Source: Klebsormidium nitens
Taxonomy: Eukaryota > Streptophyta > Klebsormidiophyceae > Klebsormidiales > Klebsormidiaceae
NCBI GenBank assembly: GCA_000708835.1
Contig: DF237069.1
Span: 124,001-188,000, forward strand
Length of the DNA: 64,000 bases
Direction: 5' to 3'
This document shows, in pieces, positions 53,901 through 64,000 of the stretch (positions are counted from its first letter, which is position 1; each line of letters begins with the position of its first letter). Made by a program: the position numbers and the translations under genes. Under the pieces are notes generated by a model. It made no database searches. It saw only the letters and a list, made by a program, of their open reading frames with translations, and had not been told where the DNA came from.

Positions 53901-56454
53901 CAAACCAGCATCTGCTTGCATGTCCTGATGCCCCTCTCCCCTCTCCTGCGCTCGTAGAAACGCATCTGGCAGCTCGCCCAACACGGCTCTGACAGGGGCA
54001 TGGGCTGTCATGGTGCCACTTGAACCCCCATCTACAACGCTCTCGGCCTTAATGCCAGGCTGCAGTGCCTCCTCATTCTTCCCACCTGCTCCGCCCGTTC
54101 TGGCCTCCTCACTGTACTTGTGCGCAAGCGCCCATTCTGCCAACTCCTTCTCGCTCGCACCAATTGTCACATCTGGTCCCAGTGCGGATGCTCCATTCTC
54201 AAACTCACCCCTCGCCCATGGCTCCCTTGCTGCTCCTGGGGTCACGGCAAACCGTTTCTTCATTGGCAGGTGCTGCTGTGGAAGGAGGGGCGGCGGGCCA
54301 CCATCTTCATCCCCAACAAGCTCGTCACCAGAGGAGTAAGCCTGCTGCCTATCCAGACCGTCTCCCTCAGAGCCCTCAGAATCTGTACAATCATTTCCCC
54401 AACCTCCCCTGTGCACTTCCCTGCGGAGCCCTTCGGTAGTTCCCTGCTGCAGGCTCCTTCTTCGAGTTCTCCTGCGCCCGTTGCTGGAATCAGGGGCCTC
54501 CGCCTCTGCCTCAATGCTCTGAGTGCGGCTCAGCTTCTCGTGCGCCGGCAGGTTTTTGCGGGGAATCAGCTTCCCGTCCACGTAGTCCCTGCAATGCCGG
54601 AAGTCTCTCGTGCATACCAAGAGCCAGAAAATGACCTGATTGACACGGTCTTTGCAGCACCAGCTCTGCATAGCTCCTAAAGTCTGGCCGTATGCTGGCT
54701 TGGGAACTCGCACCTGCTTCATGAAAAGAACAGGCAGCCAGGTATACATGCAATGCAATGTGCAGAATTCTGACAAAAAATGAGGTGCCTGACATACTGC
54801 AACAGCACCTTGCAGTGCGAAGGGCGACCTTGCAATGCATGCACCTTACCTGATATGATATATACAGTAGCGCGATCCCGGGTGCCTGGACCTGCTGCAC
54901 CGCCAGCTGCGGTTGTTGGACTTGCAGCAGCGCTCTCCCTCCTGCAACCCCGGCAGCAACCCCGCCTCCTCCTCCTTGTCCCAACCGCCCGCTTCTTCGA
55001 TTCCCGCTTCCTCGTCCTCCCTCTCCTCCACTGTTTTCTTGGCTGCCTTCCTCTTCGGCTTGACGGCGACAAATTCCTCTTCTTTTAAGGGCTCGTCAAC
55101 CTGTGCCCCTGCCCTCTTCTCCTCCTCCAATGTGACGGCCTTCTGGCCCCTCCTTACACTGCTCTCCTGCTTCTGGTTTTTCCCGCCGCCTTTCGAGCTT
55201 CTTGAGCCAGGCTTGGTAGTGGCAAGCCCTGCGCCACCAATGACCTCATTGTGCACGCTAGCAACAGCGGCCTCTGGTGCGGCGACAGTCAAGCCAAATA
55301 GCTCATGGCTCCTGGTCTCCTCGCTGCACTCTGCTTTCTCAACGGCGTCAACATCCCCACTGACTTCCTTTGCAGAGCCATGTGTCGGAGAGGCAGCTCC
55401 TTCTTGAGGGTCCCCTGCTAAGGTTTGGCCAATGTGTGCTGCTTCCCCAATATCCCTAGTATGTACAAACTCCTTCTCATGCCAATTCCTGCACAGAGAA
55501 GGCTCAGATGGTCAGTACATGCCTTTTGATAGCATCAGCTCTATGGCTTGATGAAGGAATGTATGCTGGTCAATTGGAGTCAAAACATGCTGTCACAAAA
55601 GGATCCCTCCTTCTGACATCCTCCCAGGAGGCAGAATGGACATGCAAGCTTTCAACAACCTGTGGGCGTCGATTCCCCATGAACATTCAGCTCTTGCCGC
55701 TTGCCTCAACTGAAACTGAGAGCCACATTCCAAATCGGAGTTCGCTAGATGGGACTTACATTCCATTGTTCATCCCATGCAGGTTGCTAGCAGCCACCTG
55801 CTGATTGTCTTCTTCTTTGTTCCTGCCCTCTGCCACCACTCCATGCTGTGAAAGACCCATGGCCTGCTCCTCCTTCCGCTTGGCCTGCTCAAGAGTTTCC
55901 CGCTCCAGCGCCGCTGCCACAGCAGCTAGGGCAGCCCTCTCTTCTTCAACTTTGAGCTCCTGCAAGTACCAGGACCCCTCCATTTAACAACAGGCTTCTG
56001 CTTAACCTAGCTTTTATTGAAGCAAGTGAACATGGCCTGCGCCTACCAAAACATTGCTTCTAGAGCGCCCTTGCTTCTAAGGGCTTCTAAAGCCAAAACT
56101 GGACACCTCAAACCACCTGTAGTTGGCGCTTTACTTCCTAACTTTCTGGAGCAAGTAGATGCCCCAGTTGCCTGCCAGATTTTCCACGCCTGCCCAAACT
56201 GTCCAATGTTAATACAGAATAGAAAGACAAGGAGCGCCAAACAAGAAGCCCCATACCTGCAACATTTTCCTCCGTGCAATCAATTCCTCCACAGGATCAG
56301 CCCATGAGAACTGATTCTGGTAATATGCAACTCCACATTTGTTGCAAAGATTCTTCTCTCCGGACGGCCCTCTCCTCCACTGGGAACTCCACTTGATAGA
56401 ACAACAAAAGCATCCTCCATCTGGCCCTTTCACTTTCCCATCCATGCCCCAAAC
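50969..56454 (-). CDS. GATA-WRC-WRC-coiled-coil-RING multidomain zinc-finger protein, 5' end unresolved
   Basis: Eight exons join in phase: 56454-56257, 55959-55760, 55488-54850, 54588-53213, 52900-52662, 52361-51972, 51663-51523 and 51229-50969 (stop). They encode about 1,150 residues; a first exon must lie upstream and was not found. Order: a GATA-type finger (CX2CX18CX2C: FCCSIKWSSQWRRGPSGEKN, LCNKCG; 56335-56412), an acidic coiled stretch, WRC finger 1 (CX9CX10CX2H, about 54857-54932), a basic/acidic linker, WRC finger 2 (about 53586-53664; CIMSGGTGWKCGRPR, YCQYHF), a nuclear-type basic region (GRKRKLPKAEP), a coiled coil of about 180 residues in two exons, and a C-terminal RING-like finger (CLLCHTLT, CGCRFCSSC, CPAC). 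WRC and GATA fingers bind DNA in plants, so a nuclear regulator or E3 ligase is inferred. I know no named family with this order. Confidence 0.78.
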
Positions 56455-58002
56455 CTGCAGAAAAATCAGGATTCTCTGCAGTGTGAGAGGATACGCAGTG
56501 CTGTTGACCACACTGTGTTGAACCAATGAGGCTCTGATTCAGTTGCACTTCAACCAACCGGCATGCCTTCCAAACAATGCATGTATAATGAACGCTTCTC
56601 CTTGTAAGAAAATCGAAAACTCCCATTGCAGCAAATGCAAATTCCAGCTTCAATCTTGAAGATGCCATTTCTGGTCCTGAGAGGCCTTAAAGACGCAAAA
56701 ACGTTCAAAGCATGTTCACCTGCATAAAGGTGGCTACACATTGAATCTCAACATGACATACGCAGGCACAAGGCTTCTTCCAATTGTGAGGTAGACAAAG
56801 GAGTCTGGCGGTATGTTTGACCTTTTCTGCTTTCAGCGTAACGAAGGTCTAGAGCACTTGAGGTTTCATAATACTTTCTGATGGATGCGGTAACTTGCTC
56901 TCAGAAGATTGGAAGTAAGAAACTTGAGAATCACAGAGGTATGCCGAAATGCAGGACATGCAAGGAGCCCTGCTCATGCAACCCTCGTCCAATCCCCCCA
57001 TGTACAAAGCCTCCAAATATCTGGTGAGAAGATGACACGGGGAGCAAAAGCTTCTCCAAGGGCGGCACTTACTGTAAAAGGTCTTGTTTCATATGCCTCC
57101 TTCTCTTCACACTCCTTCCTGCTTGCTCATTGTGGCTACTATGGACAGACCGCCCTACAAGGATCAGCCAACACCTTCTGTTTGCACGTTCTCAAGGTCC
57201 ATCTAACCCTGGGCAAGAAGGGGAGCGCGAAAAAACGTTTTATATCGCAAGGCAAGCAAGCCTGTCAGCAGATGTTGGCTGCCTTCCCGCAACCGCCACT
57301 TCCTCTATTTAGCTGCTTGGGCTCGTTCAAAGGTCCAATTGTTTCTCATTACTCTCAACCCTTCTCAAACTGCGACCCACGGTCGAATAGCACTGCCACT
57401 TCACAAGGAGGCGCCATGATGTGCCTGTCAGGACACCCTTCCAGGTCAACTGAATTGTGAGATTGGTTGGCCCTGCAAACCTAGGTACCTGCTTGAACTT
57501 TGCTTGAACTTGAAGTTGCACCAGTTCAACTTCATCTTCCTGGACCCTGGTTGCCTTGTCACGCTTGTGCTTTGTATTACCGGTACCTACCTACCTACAT
57601 ACCTAGATTGGCGGACTAAATGGCGTTGCCACATACAAGTCAATGACAGTGGTGTAAATGACCCCGGGGAGCCGATCCGGGGCTACTTATATTCAGGTGG
57701 GAATGCACAGGAGCCCATGCCCCGGGGAATTCAATAGCAGTCCCCAGCTGGCTCCAGCCTGAATATGAAGGAGGGCTCCGCTCAATTTTGTGACTGCACA
57801 GAATCTAGCTACCAAATCACGGTAGGTGCAAAATCACGGTCCGGTTTGGAAAGGAAGGGGGAGGAGTCCGAGGAGAGCGCCTGCCTGGAAGCACACTTTT
57901 GAAGGGACAGAAGAAGACGAAGCGTCCGAGCAGACTGGCTGTCATACGCTGATCGAGTTTCCTCTTTGGTGCCTCTCGTTATTGTATGCTGGTGCACTCA
58001 AA
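56455..58002. other. Region upstream of the GATA-WRC-RING gene and of the BOD1-like gene
   Basis: About 1.5 kb expected to hold the missing first exon(s) of the minus-strand GATA-WRC gene and the promoter of the plus-strand BOD1-like gene. Possible minus-strand coding bits are a short frame starting MAPPCEVAVLF near 57418 and KECEEKEAYETRPFT near 57060-57100 followed by GTAAGT. Neither could be joined in phase with confidence. Around 57664-57770 there are CCCCGGGG words and an imperfect inverted repeat (ATATTCAGG / CCTGAATAT). Confidence 0.4.
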
Positions 58003-60228
58003 ATGGCCGGACCAACAGTGCTCCCAATGCAAGTCCTCAACCAACTTATGGACAATGGACTATTTGATACTCTTCGAAAAAGCATCACAGCCGAACTTGA
58101 AAGCAATGTAAGCTGCCATCCACCTTTCACCCTTGCACGTTTTGTTTTCCAGGCTTAAGCAGACTCGGCTGGGATGCAGTTGCGATTAAGAGAAAGTGAT
58201 TGTTTCTTTGAGAAAGTCCGTAACAGAAGGATAATGTTTTTGGACAGTGCTCTTATGATTGTCTTGGTTCAATCCTGTGGCTGCTCAAGGATAGTAATTA
58301 GCAGTCACGTAGCACTCTCTGAGCAAGTCAAGAAACCCATGCAGATGGAACTCAAGAAGTTCACCACTGCAGAGGTCGAGAGAAGTCAAGTACTTCAGGC
58401 TCCAGGGGCTGAGAGAAGGTCACGAAGGGAGCTCTTTGAAGCTCTTAGAAGGGAACTACAGTGAGTAGGCCCCTTGACTTTGCACTTGGTGGCGGGATTG
58501 CATTGCAGTGGACTTGTGAAGCATCATCAAAAGTTTCCTTCAGCACCATCCATAGGTTGTCGTGGTTACTATAAACAAATTCCTGGTGAAAAGGAAGCTG
58601 TTTTCTGAGTCTGCTATTCCATGATCTCGATTTCCGATGCAGACGGGCCATCCAGCTTTCTTGCAGTCTGCCCACCCAGTTCCCGCAGCAAAACTTGACA
58701 TGTACTTTTCGACTCTCTTTTGTCCTCTTGCAGGAGCAAAGTACTGGAAAGGGCTTCCGAGGCAGCCTGGAATGCGATCCTCTCAAAAGACAGTGTTGGT
58801 CGTCAGATTGAGGAGCAGGTGGAGAAGACGTGGTGGGAACTCAATGGCTGGGGAACACCGCCTGAGCGCATTCAACCCCCAAAACAGAAGCCAGCAGAAG
58901 AGAAACCTCTGGTTGTTGTTGAGCACTCAGCCCCTTCATTGACCAATGCGTCTGGCATTGGCAGCGGAACGGCAGATGAAAGAGGCCCTGATGCGGTGGG
59001 AGCTGCAGACCAGCCAGAGGCCGCTGCTCAAGTGACACTAGGTGCCGGAGCAGCACCTCGAGAGGCTTCACATTCCCTTCCAGAGGAAGTTCAGTACGTG
59101 CCTCTTAGAATGGACTTGGACCAGGCGCCAGGGGAGGGGACTGAGGGTGGTGCACCTCCAAGCAGCGGGGTTCTTGTGGCCGAAGTTCGCACTGCAGGGG
59201 GAACAGAGTCAGAGGGGCAGTCGCGCCTTCTTTCAGATGCACCGGCAGAGGCGTTCGGTCAAGTTGGCGTCAAAGCAGCTGCAGTGGACGATCCGACATC
59301 CATCGCCGCTGAGCCAGCAAATTGTCTTGAAGGGGAAGCGACACGGGCGGCAGCCTTTGTCAGGATGCAGGATGGGTCAGAGCCGCATCTTGAAGCCCAG
59401 GAGGGAGTCGTCAAGCAAGATGATCCATCCCTGAAAGAGTCGGAGCAGGAACATGTGGGGAGTCGTCTCATGGACGGGCCTGGAGGGCTAGTTGAAGAAA
59501 AAGGAGAGACGCATGGTCAGAACACGGAAAGCTCAGTGGAAGGGAATGTTGAGGAGAAGGGGGACAAATCTGGTGCAGAGCAGATTGTTCACAATGAGGT
59601 CCAGCCTTCCAGCATGGAGATCGCAGCGCCAGGTCTTGAACTTGAAGCAAGCAAGACAAGAGATCCTCGCAGAGCAAGAGGAGGAGACCGGGATACAGAT
59701 GTCCAGTTGCATCCTAGCATAGGGTCGGAAGCAACGGAAGAGTTCGTTTCTGGTACAGGGCCAGTTGAAGGATCAGCAACGCCATCTTTGGTACCCTCAA
59801 GCAAACCAGAAATTGTTAGCAGCCCAATTGAAGCAGACGTCGAGATGACGGAAGCCACTGCGCTGGCCGATGTTTCGAATGCTGTTGAAGCTGGTCAATT
59901 GCAGACTGGTGGGGATTATGTGGAGGCAGCTGCTGATGGTATCCATCCATCAGTGGGCGGAAAAAGGGGCGTCGAAACAGAGGAGGAACAAGCGGGAAGA
60001 GGAACGGAGGAGCAAGGGGCCACAGAAGCGATAGGGCAGCTGGATGGACGGGCGAGACTGGGAGGGGCAGGTAGCGAGGTGCAGGTTTCGGGAGGGCTAG
60101 GTGAGGTGGAAAAGCCGGCAGGGTCTTCAAACAATCAAGAACAAGGGGTTTCAGAGATTGGGGCAGCACCTGTCGGAGCGTTGATAAGTGAACCTCTGAT
60201 CGAACCCCAAACAATGGAGGAAGGATGA
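58003..60228 (+). CDS. BOD1/SHG1-like (COMPASS-associated) protein with long acidic tail
   Basis: Exon 1 is 58003-58107, exon 2 about 58324-58460 (its acceptor is uncertain) and exon 3 is 58734-60228; about 578 residues. The first ~110 residues have the helical BOD1/Shg1 pattern: LNQLMDNGLFDTLRKSITAE, KKFTTAEVERSQ, RRSRRELFEALRREL, ERASEAAWNAILSK. Yeast Shg1 is a Set1/COMPASS subunit. Animal BOD1 controls PP2A at kinetochores, and BOD1L works with SETD1A and in fork protection. The other ~470 residues (exon 3) are low complexity, rich in E, G, A and V with few hydrophobic clusters, so probably disordered. Family assignment rests on a short region and is moderate. The gene is divergent from the GATA-WRC-RING gene and convergent with the membrane-protein gene. 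Confidence 0.6.
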
Positions 60229-61292
60229 GATTGCTCATCCAACTTGTTCGATCTCGGTTGCCAGACCTCCATATTGAAGCTTGCTTCTGGATTGGAGTTG
60301 TATTGCTATAAGTCTCAAATCTGATGTCAATGCAGAACTTATCCCTAAGGGGCTCTTGATTCGACATGAAGGAGTGCTTCAATTGCAGGCTTAAATCAAT
60401 TGACGACCTGAGATGTTGCATACATATCTATACTGTGATCCAGGTTTTGGCAGGTTGTTGATGTGCCAGCGCTTATCATGCTCGCCTCGCCGGACGCCCC
60501 TTGCTTACATGATTACACGTTCGTCTGAAGAAGGTCGATCAGAGTACTTAGCTATACAAACGACGCGCATTCAATAAACTCAAGCACGACTCGCTGGCTG
60601 AGAATTATACTCACGCGCGACGGTACGTACCTGGCACGCCTAGATCTATGCGGGCATGCGCCTCATCCATTCTAATCGAAATTGCAAATCGAACCCGCGG
60701 CGCACACATCAAGCACTGAAATTCACGCGTCTCATGAGCAATGATCTGGACTGGCCGCGCGAATGGATGGGATCAGTTGGACATACATGACGGCCTCGCA
60801 ACTACAACCTTGGCATCCTGTGGTTGCACATGCTCGACAAGTGCCAGACAGCTGTAGCTCCTATAAAGACAGCTGACAGTTGCCGCCCCTCCTAGCTACG
60901 AGGACTACCGCTGCTTATCGTTCAGTATCAAACAGTTTCGTTGACACTTCCTGCATGTCACATGCTCAGCAAAACGGCGTGCTTCATTCGCAGAGGAAAC
61001 TGCATCTTGCCACGGTGGCTTCAAACATCGCATGTCTGGACAGAGATGCATATCTTACAATTCGTATATGGCACGCTTCGAACAGGGAGCAACCTTGACG
61101 GTCGATGCTGCCAGAGCAACTGCACTGACCACGGTGTTTCCTTCGTTGGCTGCTCATTTCTACCATGACTCAGCACGTATAAGGCCAAGCTGCTATTTTC
61201 AAGGCCTTGACAGGCGGCCGAGGGAGTGTCTGACCAGCTGCCAGCTCCATCCCTTCGACACAGCCGATTTGGGCAGGGATTGCACGCTGTCA
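60229..61292. other. Convergent intergenic region, nothing recognised
   Basis: About 1.06 kb between two convergent stop codons. Short open frames only; no repeat or RNA signal that I would support. Confidence 0.5.
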
Positions 61293-64000
61293 TCAGGTAC
61301 CTTCTGAACCGAAGTCTGCCGACGCTCTCGTGCTCCCGTCCCTCGCTTCGTCGGATCCCTTCGTCCCATTTTCATGCGCCGTATTTAACGCACCCTCTAC
61401 CTCTGACCGTGCCGCATCTAACGTCTCATCCTCCGCCACTTCCTGTCCCTCCTTCGAAGCTTCGCTCAGGCCTCCCTCGCCACTTTGCCCCCGTTCATCC
61501 TGCCCATCCACGCTACCTACGTATGCCCCGAGTTGCGTGCTGCCGAAGGCGTCTCCTTCCTTGGCCTTCCGGTAGCTAATGTACAGCAGCACCTGGATCA
61601 CGCTCGCAAGCACGAGCCAGGCCGCCTTGCCGAGCCGCGCGCGCGCCTGGTGCGACCACTCGACGACCGTCACTGTGCTGATGGGCAGCGGCGCCTTGGT
61701 GAAGAAAGTGAAGTAGAGCATGACTGCGATAGGAGTCAGCAGCGGCAGCAGGCGGTACAGCGGGAACGAGGGGGGGTGCACGAAGCGGCGCTGCCGCACG
61801 GCCTGCTTGCTGGAGACGTTTTCGAGGAGGATGGCGGGCCCGGCGACTCCGAGGAGGGGCAGCACGGTGAGGGCGTAGAAGAAGTAGGAGAACCAAGACG
61901 CGATGCGCAGCAGGCGGAGGCCGGGGTAGAGCGCGACCAGGGTGAGGGGGTTGATGCTGGGACAGAGAAAGGATGGGGCTCAGAGAGGACCTTACGAGAA
62001 ATGCAAGTAGGAACGCTGGTGGAGTGAGGCGCGTCGTAAAGTAGCGCACCCCAGCTGCGCACTACTGAGGAGCGACACAGCTTCAGAGGCGCCGACAACC
62101 AGGGAGGATTGTTGGTGTAACTTGTGCAGGCTAAGGTGGGGGGACTTGTCGTTTTCCTTCCATTACTACACGGACTTCTGTGAGAATATGAATGCGGCCA
62201 ATATTTCAATATTTCAGGCGGTCAAAGATTCTACAATCGTACCTTTGCTCTGGCGTTCTGAAGAGGACGACCAGCTGCACCTTATCCATTTTCTGCAAGA
62301 CTTATCTCAATCCGGTTTATGAGGCTTTCTGGTACCCTTCCTCTTCACTGGGGACTGCTCTGATTATGACTGACCGCCATGTTTATACGGGGGCCCTGGG
62401 CATCTGTAAAAAGTCGCGTTTGACTTTGTAAACAGAATTGACCACGCAAGTCTTACTGTGAACGAAAGAAGCTGGTACGCCTGGTCAACAAGAAACTTCT
62501 GGGCGGAGGTATCGGTTCATGGCCCTACGAGGATAGCAATGCAGTGACTGCCCCGGCTCACCGGTTGAGGATCTTCATCTCCTGGATGAGCTCCAACTGG
62601 CGCGTCCTGGTATCATCCAGGAACCTGTCCCCTTCCAGGCCTGCGTACACGACCACCAGCAGCAGGGGCCAGTACACTTTCAGCTGGGTCATCGCCAGGG
62701 GCCGCGCGTGCGCCCACCAGTCCCGCAGCGTGTCCCGTATCCGCACAGGCCGGTGTGAGAGAGTGGCAGCAACAGTGCGTGTGACGGCCGTGATAGACAG
62801 GCCGGTGGCCAGGGCCAGGTAGCTCATGTTGAGCAGCAAGAAGGCAAGGGCGGTGAAGACGGAGAGCTTGTTGACGATGATGAGAGCGGGGGGGTCGAGC
62901 GCGCGAATCAGCTTCACGGTGGCCACCTGCCAGCAAAGGCACAGCTCGGTAAGGAGCCGACTTGGCAATATGTTCGATGTGATGAATGGCCTCATCAAGA
63001 AACACTAGCTTGCATATTGGGAACAAGATCCATGTCTTTTCTGCCATTTGACAAGAGGCTCAGCTACTTGACCTGAGGCACACTGCCTCAGTAAGTCGGG
63101 GGGCGGCTAACCTGTATCATTTCCTGGATAAACCACAGGAGCGATTGCAGGAGAATCAGGCCCAGGGCATAAACTGGCCCCATGCCAAGGAGCACTCTGA
63201 AGGATGCCGGCAGCTCCCCCAGAAAGCCAAAGTCTTTGACTGCCTCCTTCCCGATGAACCTGCGATTGCAACACTCATCAAGGGCTACCAACTTGAGCGG
63301 CAGAGTAACGCGTGCTTAAAGGTTCATTCCAGAGTCCATATAAAATTGCCACTCTACCAATGTGGACTTACATCAGAATTGCAAAGAGGCAACCACAGAC
63401 AAGCTGCCGCTTGCACCACCCCGCCATCAAAAAATTCCGGGAAATTGGGCTGACGGGACTCAACACATAGATAAAAAGCCGGACCAGTGCTTACCTGTCC
63501 TTCAGGGAGGTCAAGACCCCTCGATTCTGTCCGCCAGCAGCCGAGGGTGTGTTCTCATCTCCAGGCGCGTCATTTTCGGATGTTGAAGTTTCGGGCTGCT
63601 CCAAAGCGCCCTGACGCGATGATGAACAATAATTGTTCAGCCCCACAGCAGTCACGTCACACTATAGTAAGGTGGTCAAGGCCCTTAAGCCCGATTGCAA
63701 TGAGACAGGTAGTCGAGAGCGAGAGAGAATGCAATTGCATGGATCTTATATTGCTCCACTGATGCAGAAACATACAGAGAACTTAAAATGGTACACTATT
63801 ACCACATCTGGACAAAGAGACAAGGCAAAGTGACCATAACTTCCAAATCAAACATCAAATGATTAATTTGTGCAACATGCATCAACTGTAAATAGTGGTG
63901 GTCAAACGCAATGTGGTCTGCCCACCGTGTCCGAGGACGGTGTGGAGGCAGCCCCAGCCGCCTTCAAGCGCCTCCTTCCGGTGGTTTTGCTTATCTTTGA
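61293..64000 (-). CDS. Multi-pass membrane protein of unknown function, 5' partial
   Basis: Minus-strand exons in phase: about 63615-63497, 63263-63112, about 62928-62563 and about 61957-61293 (stop). A segment at 64000-63926 ending at a GTGGGC donor may be an earlier exon, so the gene probably starts outside the window. An acidic, polar N terminus (QPETSTSENDAPGDEN) is followed by KDFGFLGELPASFRVLL and about six hydrophobic segments, among them VYALGLILLQSLLWFIQEMI, VFTALAFLLLNMSYLALATG, VYWPLLLVVVYAGL, IASWFSYFFYALTVLPLLGV, LLPLLTPIAVMLYFTFF and AAWLVLASVIQVLLYISY. The C-terminal ~70 residues are acidic and polar. The spacing and the RTVAATLSHRPVRIRDT loop loosely recall the uncharacterised plant six-helix family that includes At1g69430, but that is from memory and weak. 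No active-site motif was seen. Confidence 0.6.

Noticed and set aside
57664-57770. CCCCGGGG words and an imperfect inverted repeat (ATATTCAGG/CCTGAATAT)
   Set aside because: The arms are short, mismatched and about 55 bases apart, with no target duplication, so I did not call a mobile element.
59816-60421. Minus-strand open frame of 201 codons
   Set aside because: It is the shadow of the acidic tail exon of the BOD1-like gene, with no independent support.
63909-64000. Short minus-strand frame at the right edge ending in TGA at about 63907, as a separate gene's last exon
   Set aside because: A GTGGGC donor within it allows splicing to the membrane-protein exons in phase, which is simpler than a separate gene. 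The evidence is too thin to list it on its own.

Overview
The window is intron-rich nuclear DNA from a photosynthetic eukaryote, most likely a streptophyte (charophyte-type) green alga. The evidence is GT-AG introns of about 100-700 bases in nearly every gene, a plastid ClpD chaperone, a plastid-type SET protein of the land-plant At3g07670 kind, WRC zinc fingers (a plant-lineage domain), plant-like PRMT3, SCO1 and MUS81, and a plant-type CCCTAAA telo-box. Klebsormidium-like is my best guess, but the sequence alone does not prove it. Gene models below were built by joining exons whose splice phases agree and whose products match known families.

Layout: 1-2321 (+) 3' part of a CRAL-TRIO/GDAP2-like gene; 4159-6759 (+) F-box/LRR-like protein; 7788-11383 (-) NYN ribonuclease plus LOTUS protein; 11782-12533 a 752-bp terminal-inverted-repeat element with a 7-bp target duplication; 12923-16328 (+) APE2 endonuclease; 17748-24458 (+) a very large MUS81; 25672-28053 (-) mitochondrial SCO1; 28275-28601 a small inverted-repeat (MITE-like) element; 29023-30033 (+) intronless RNF113/CWC24; 30991-36322 (-) PRMT3; 37676-42206 (+) plastid SET-domain protein; 43188-49261 (-) ClpD, with an assembly gap lying inside one intron; 50969-56454 and upstream (-) a GATA-WRC-WRC-coiled-coil-RING protein; 58003-60228 (+) BOD1/SHG1-like protein; 61293-64000 (-) multi-pass membrane protein, cut at the window end.

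Genes largely alternate in strand, giving several head-to-head pairs. Two of these shared promoter regions (NYN/APE2 and SCO1/RNF113) each carry an inverted-repeat mobile element. Two DNA-repair nucleases, APE2 and MUS81, are neighbours on the same strand.

The most unusual content is the domain make-up of two genes. MUS81 carries a UBA domain inside a SWIM zinc finger, placed between its winged helix and its nuclease, and then two B-box zinc fingers after the nuclease. The gene at 51-56 kb joins a GATA finger, two WRC fingers, a long coiled coil and a RING-like finger in one phase-consistent reading frame. I saw no rRNA, tRNA or CRISPR features, but I could not run a tRNA or ncRNA scan.
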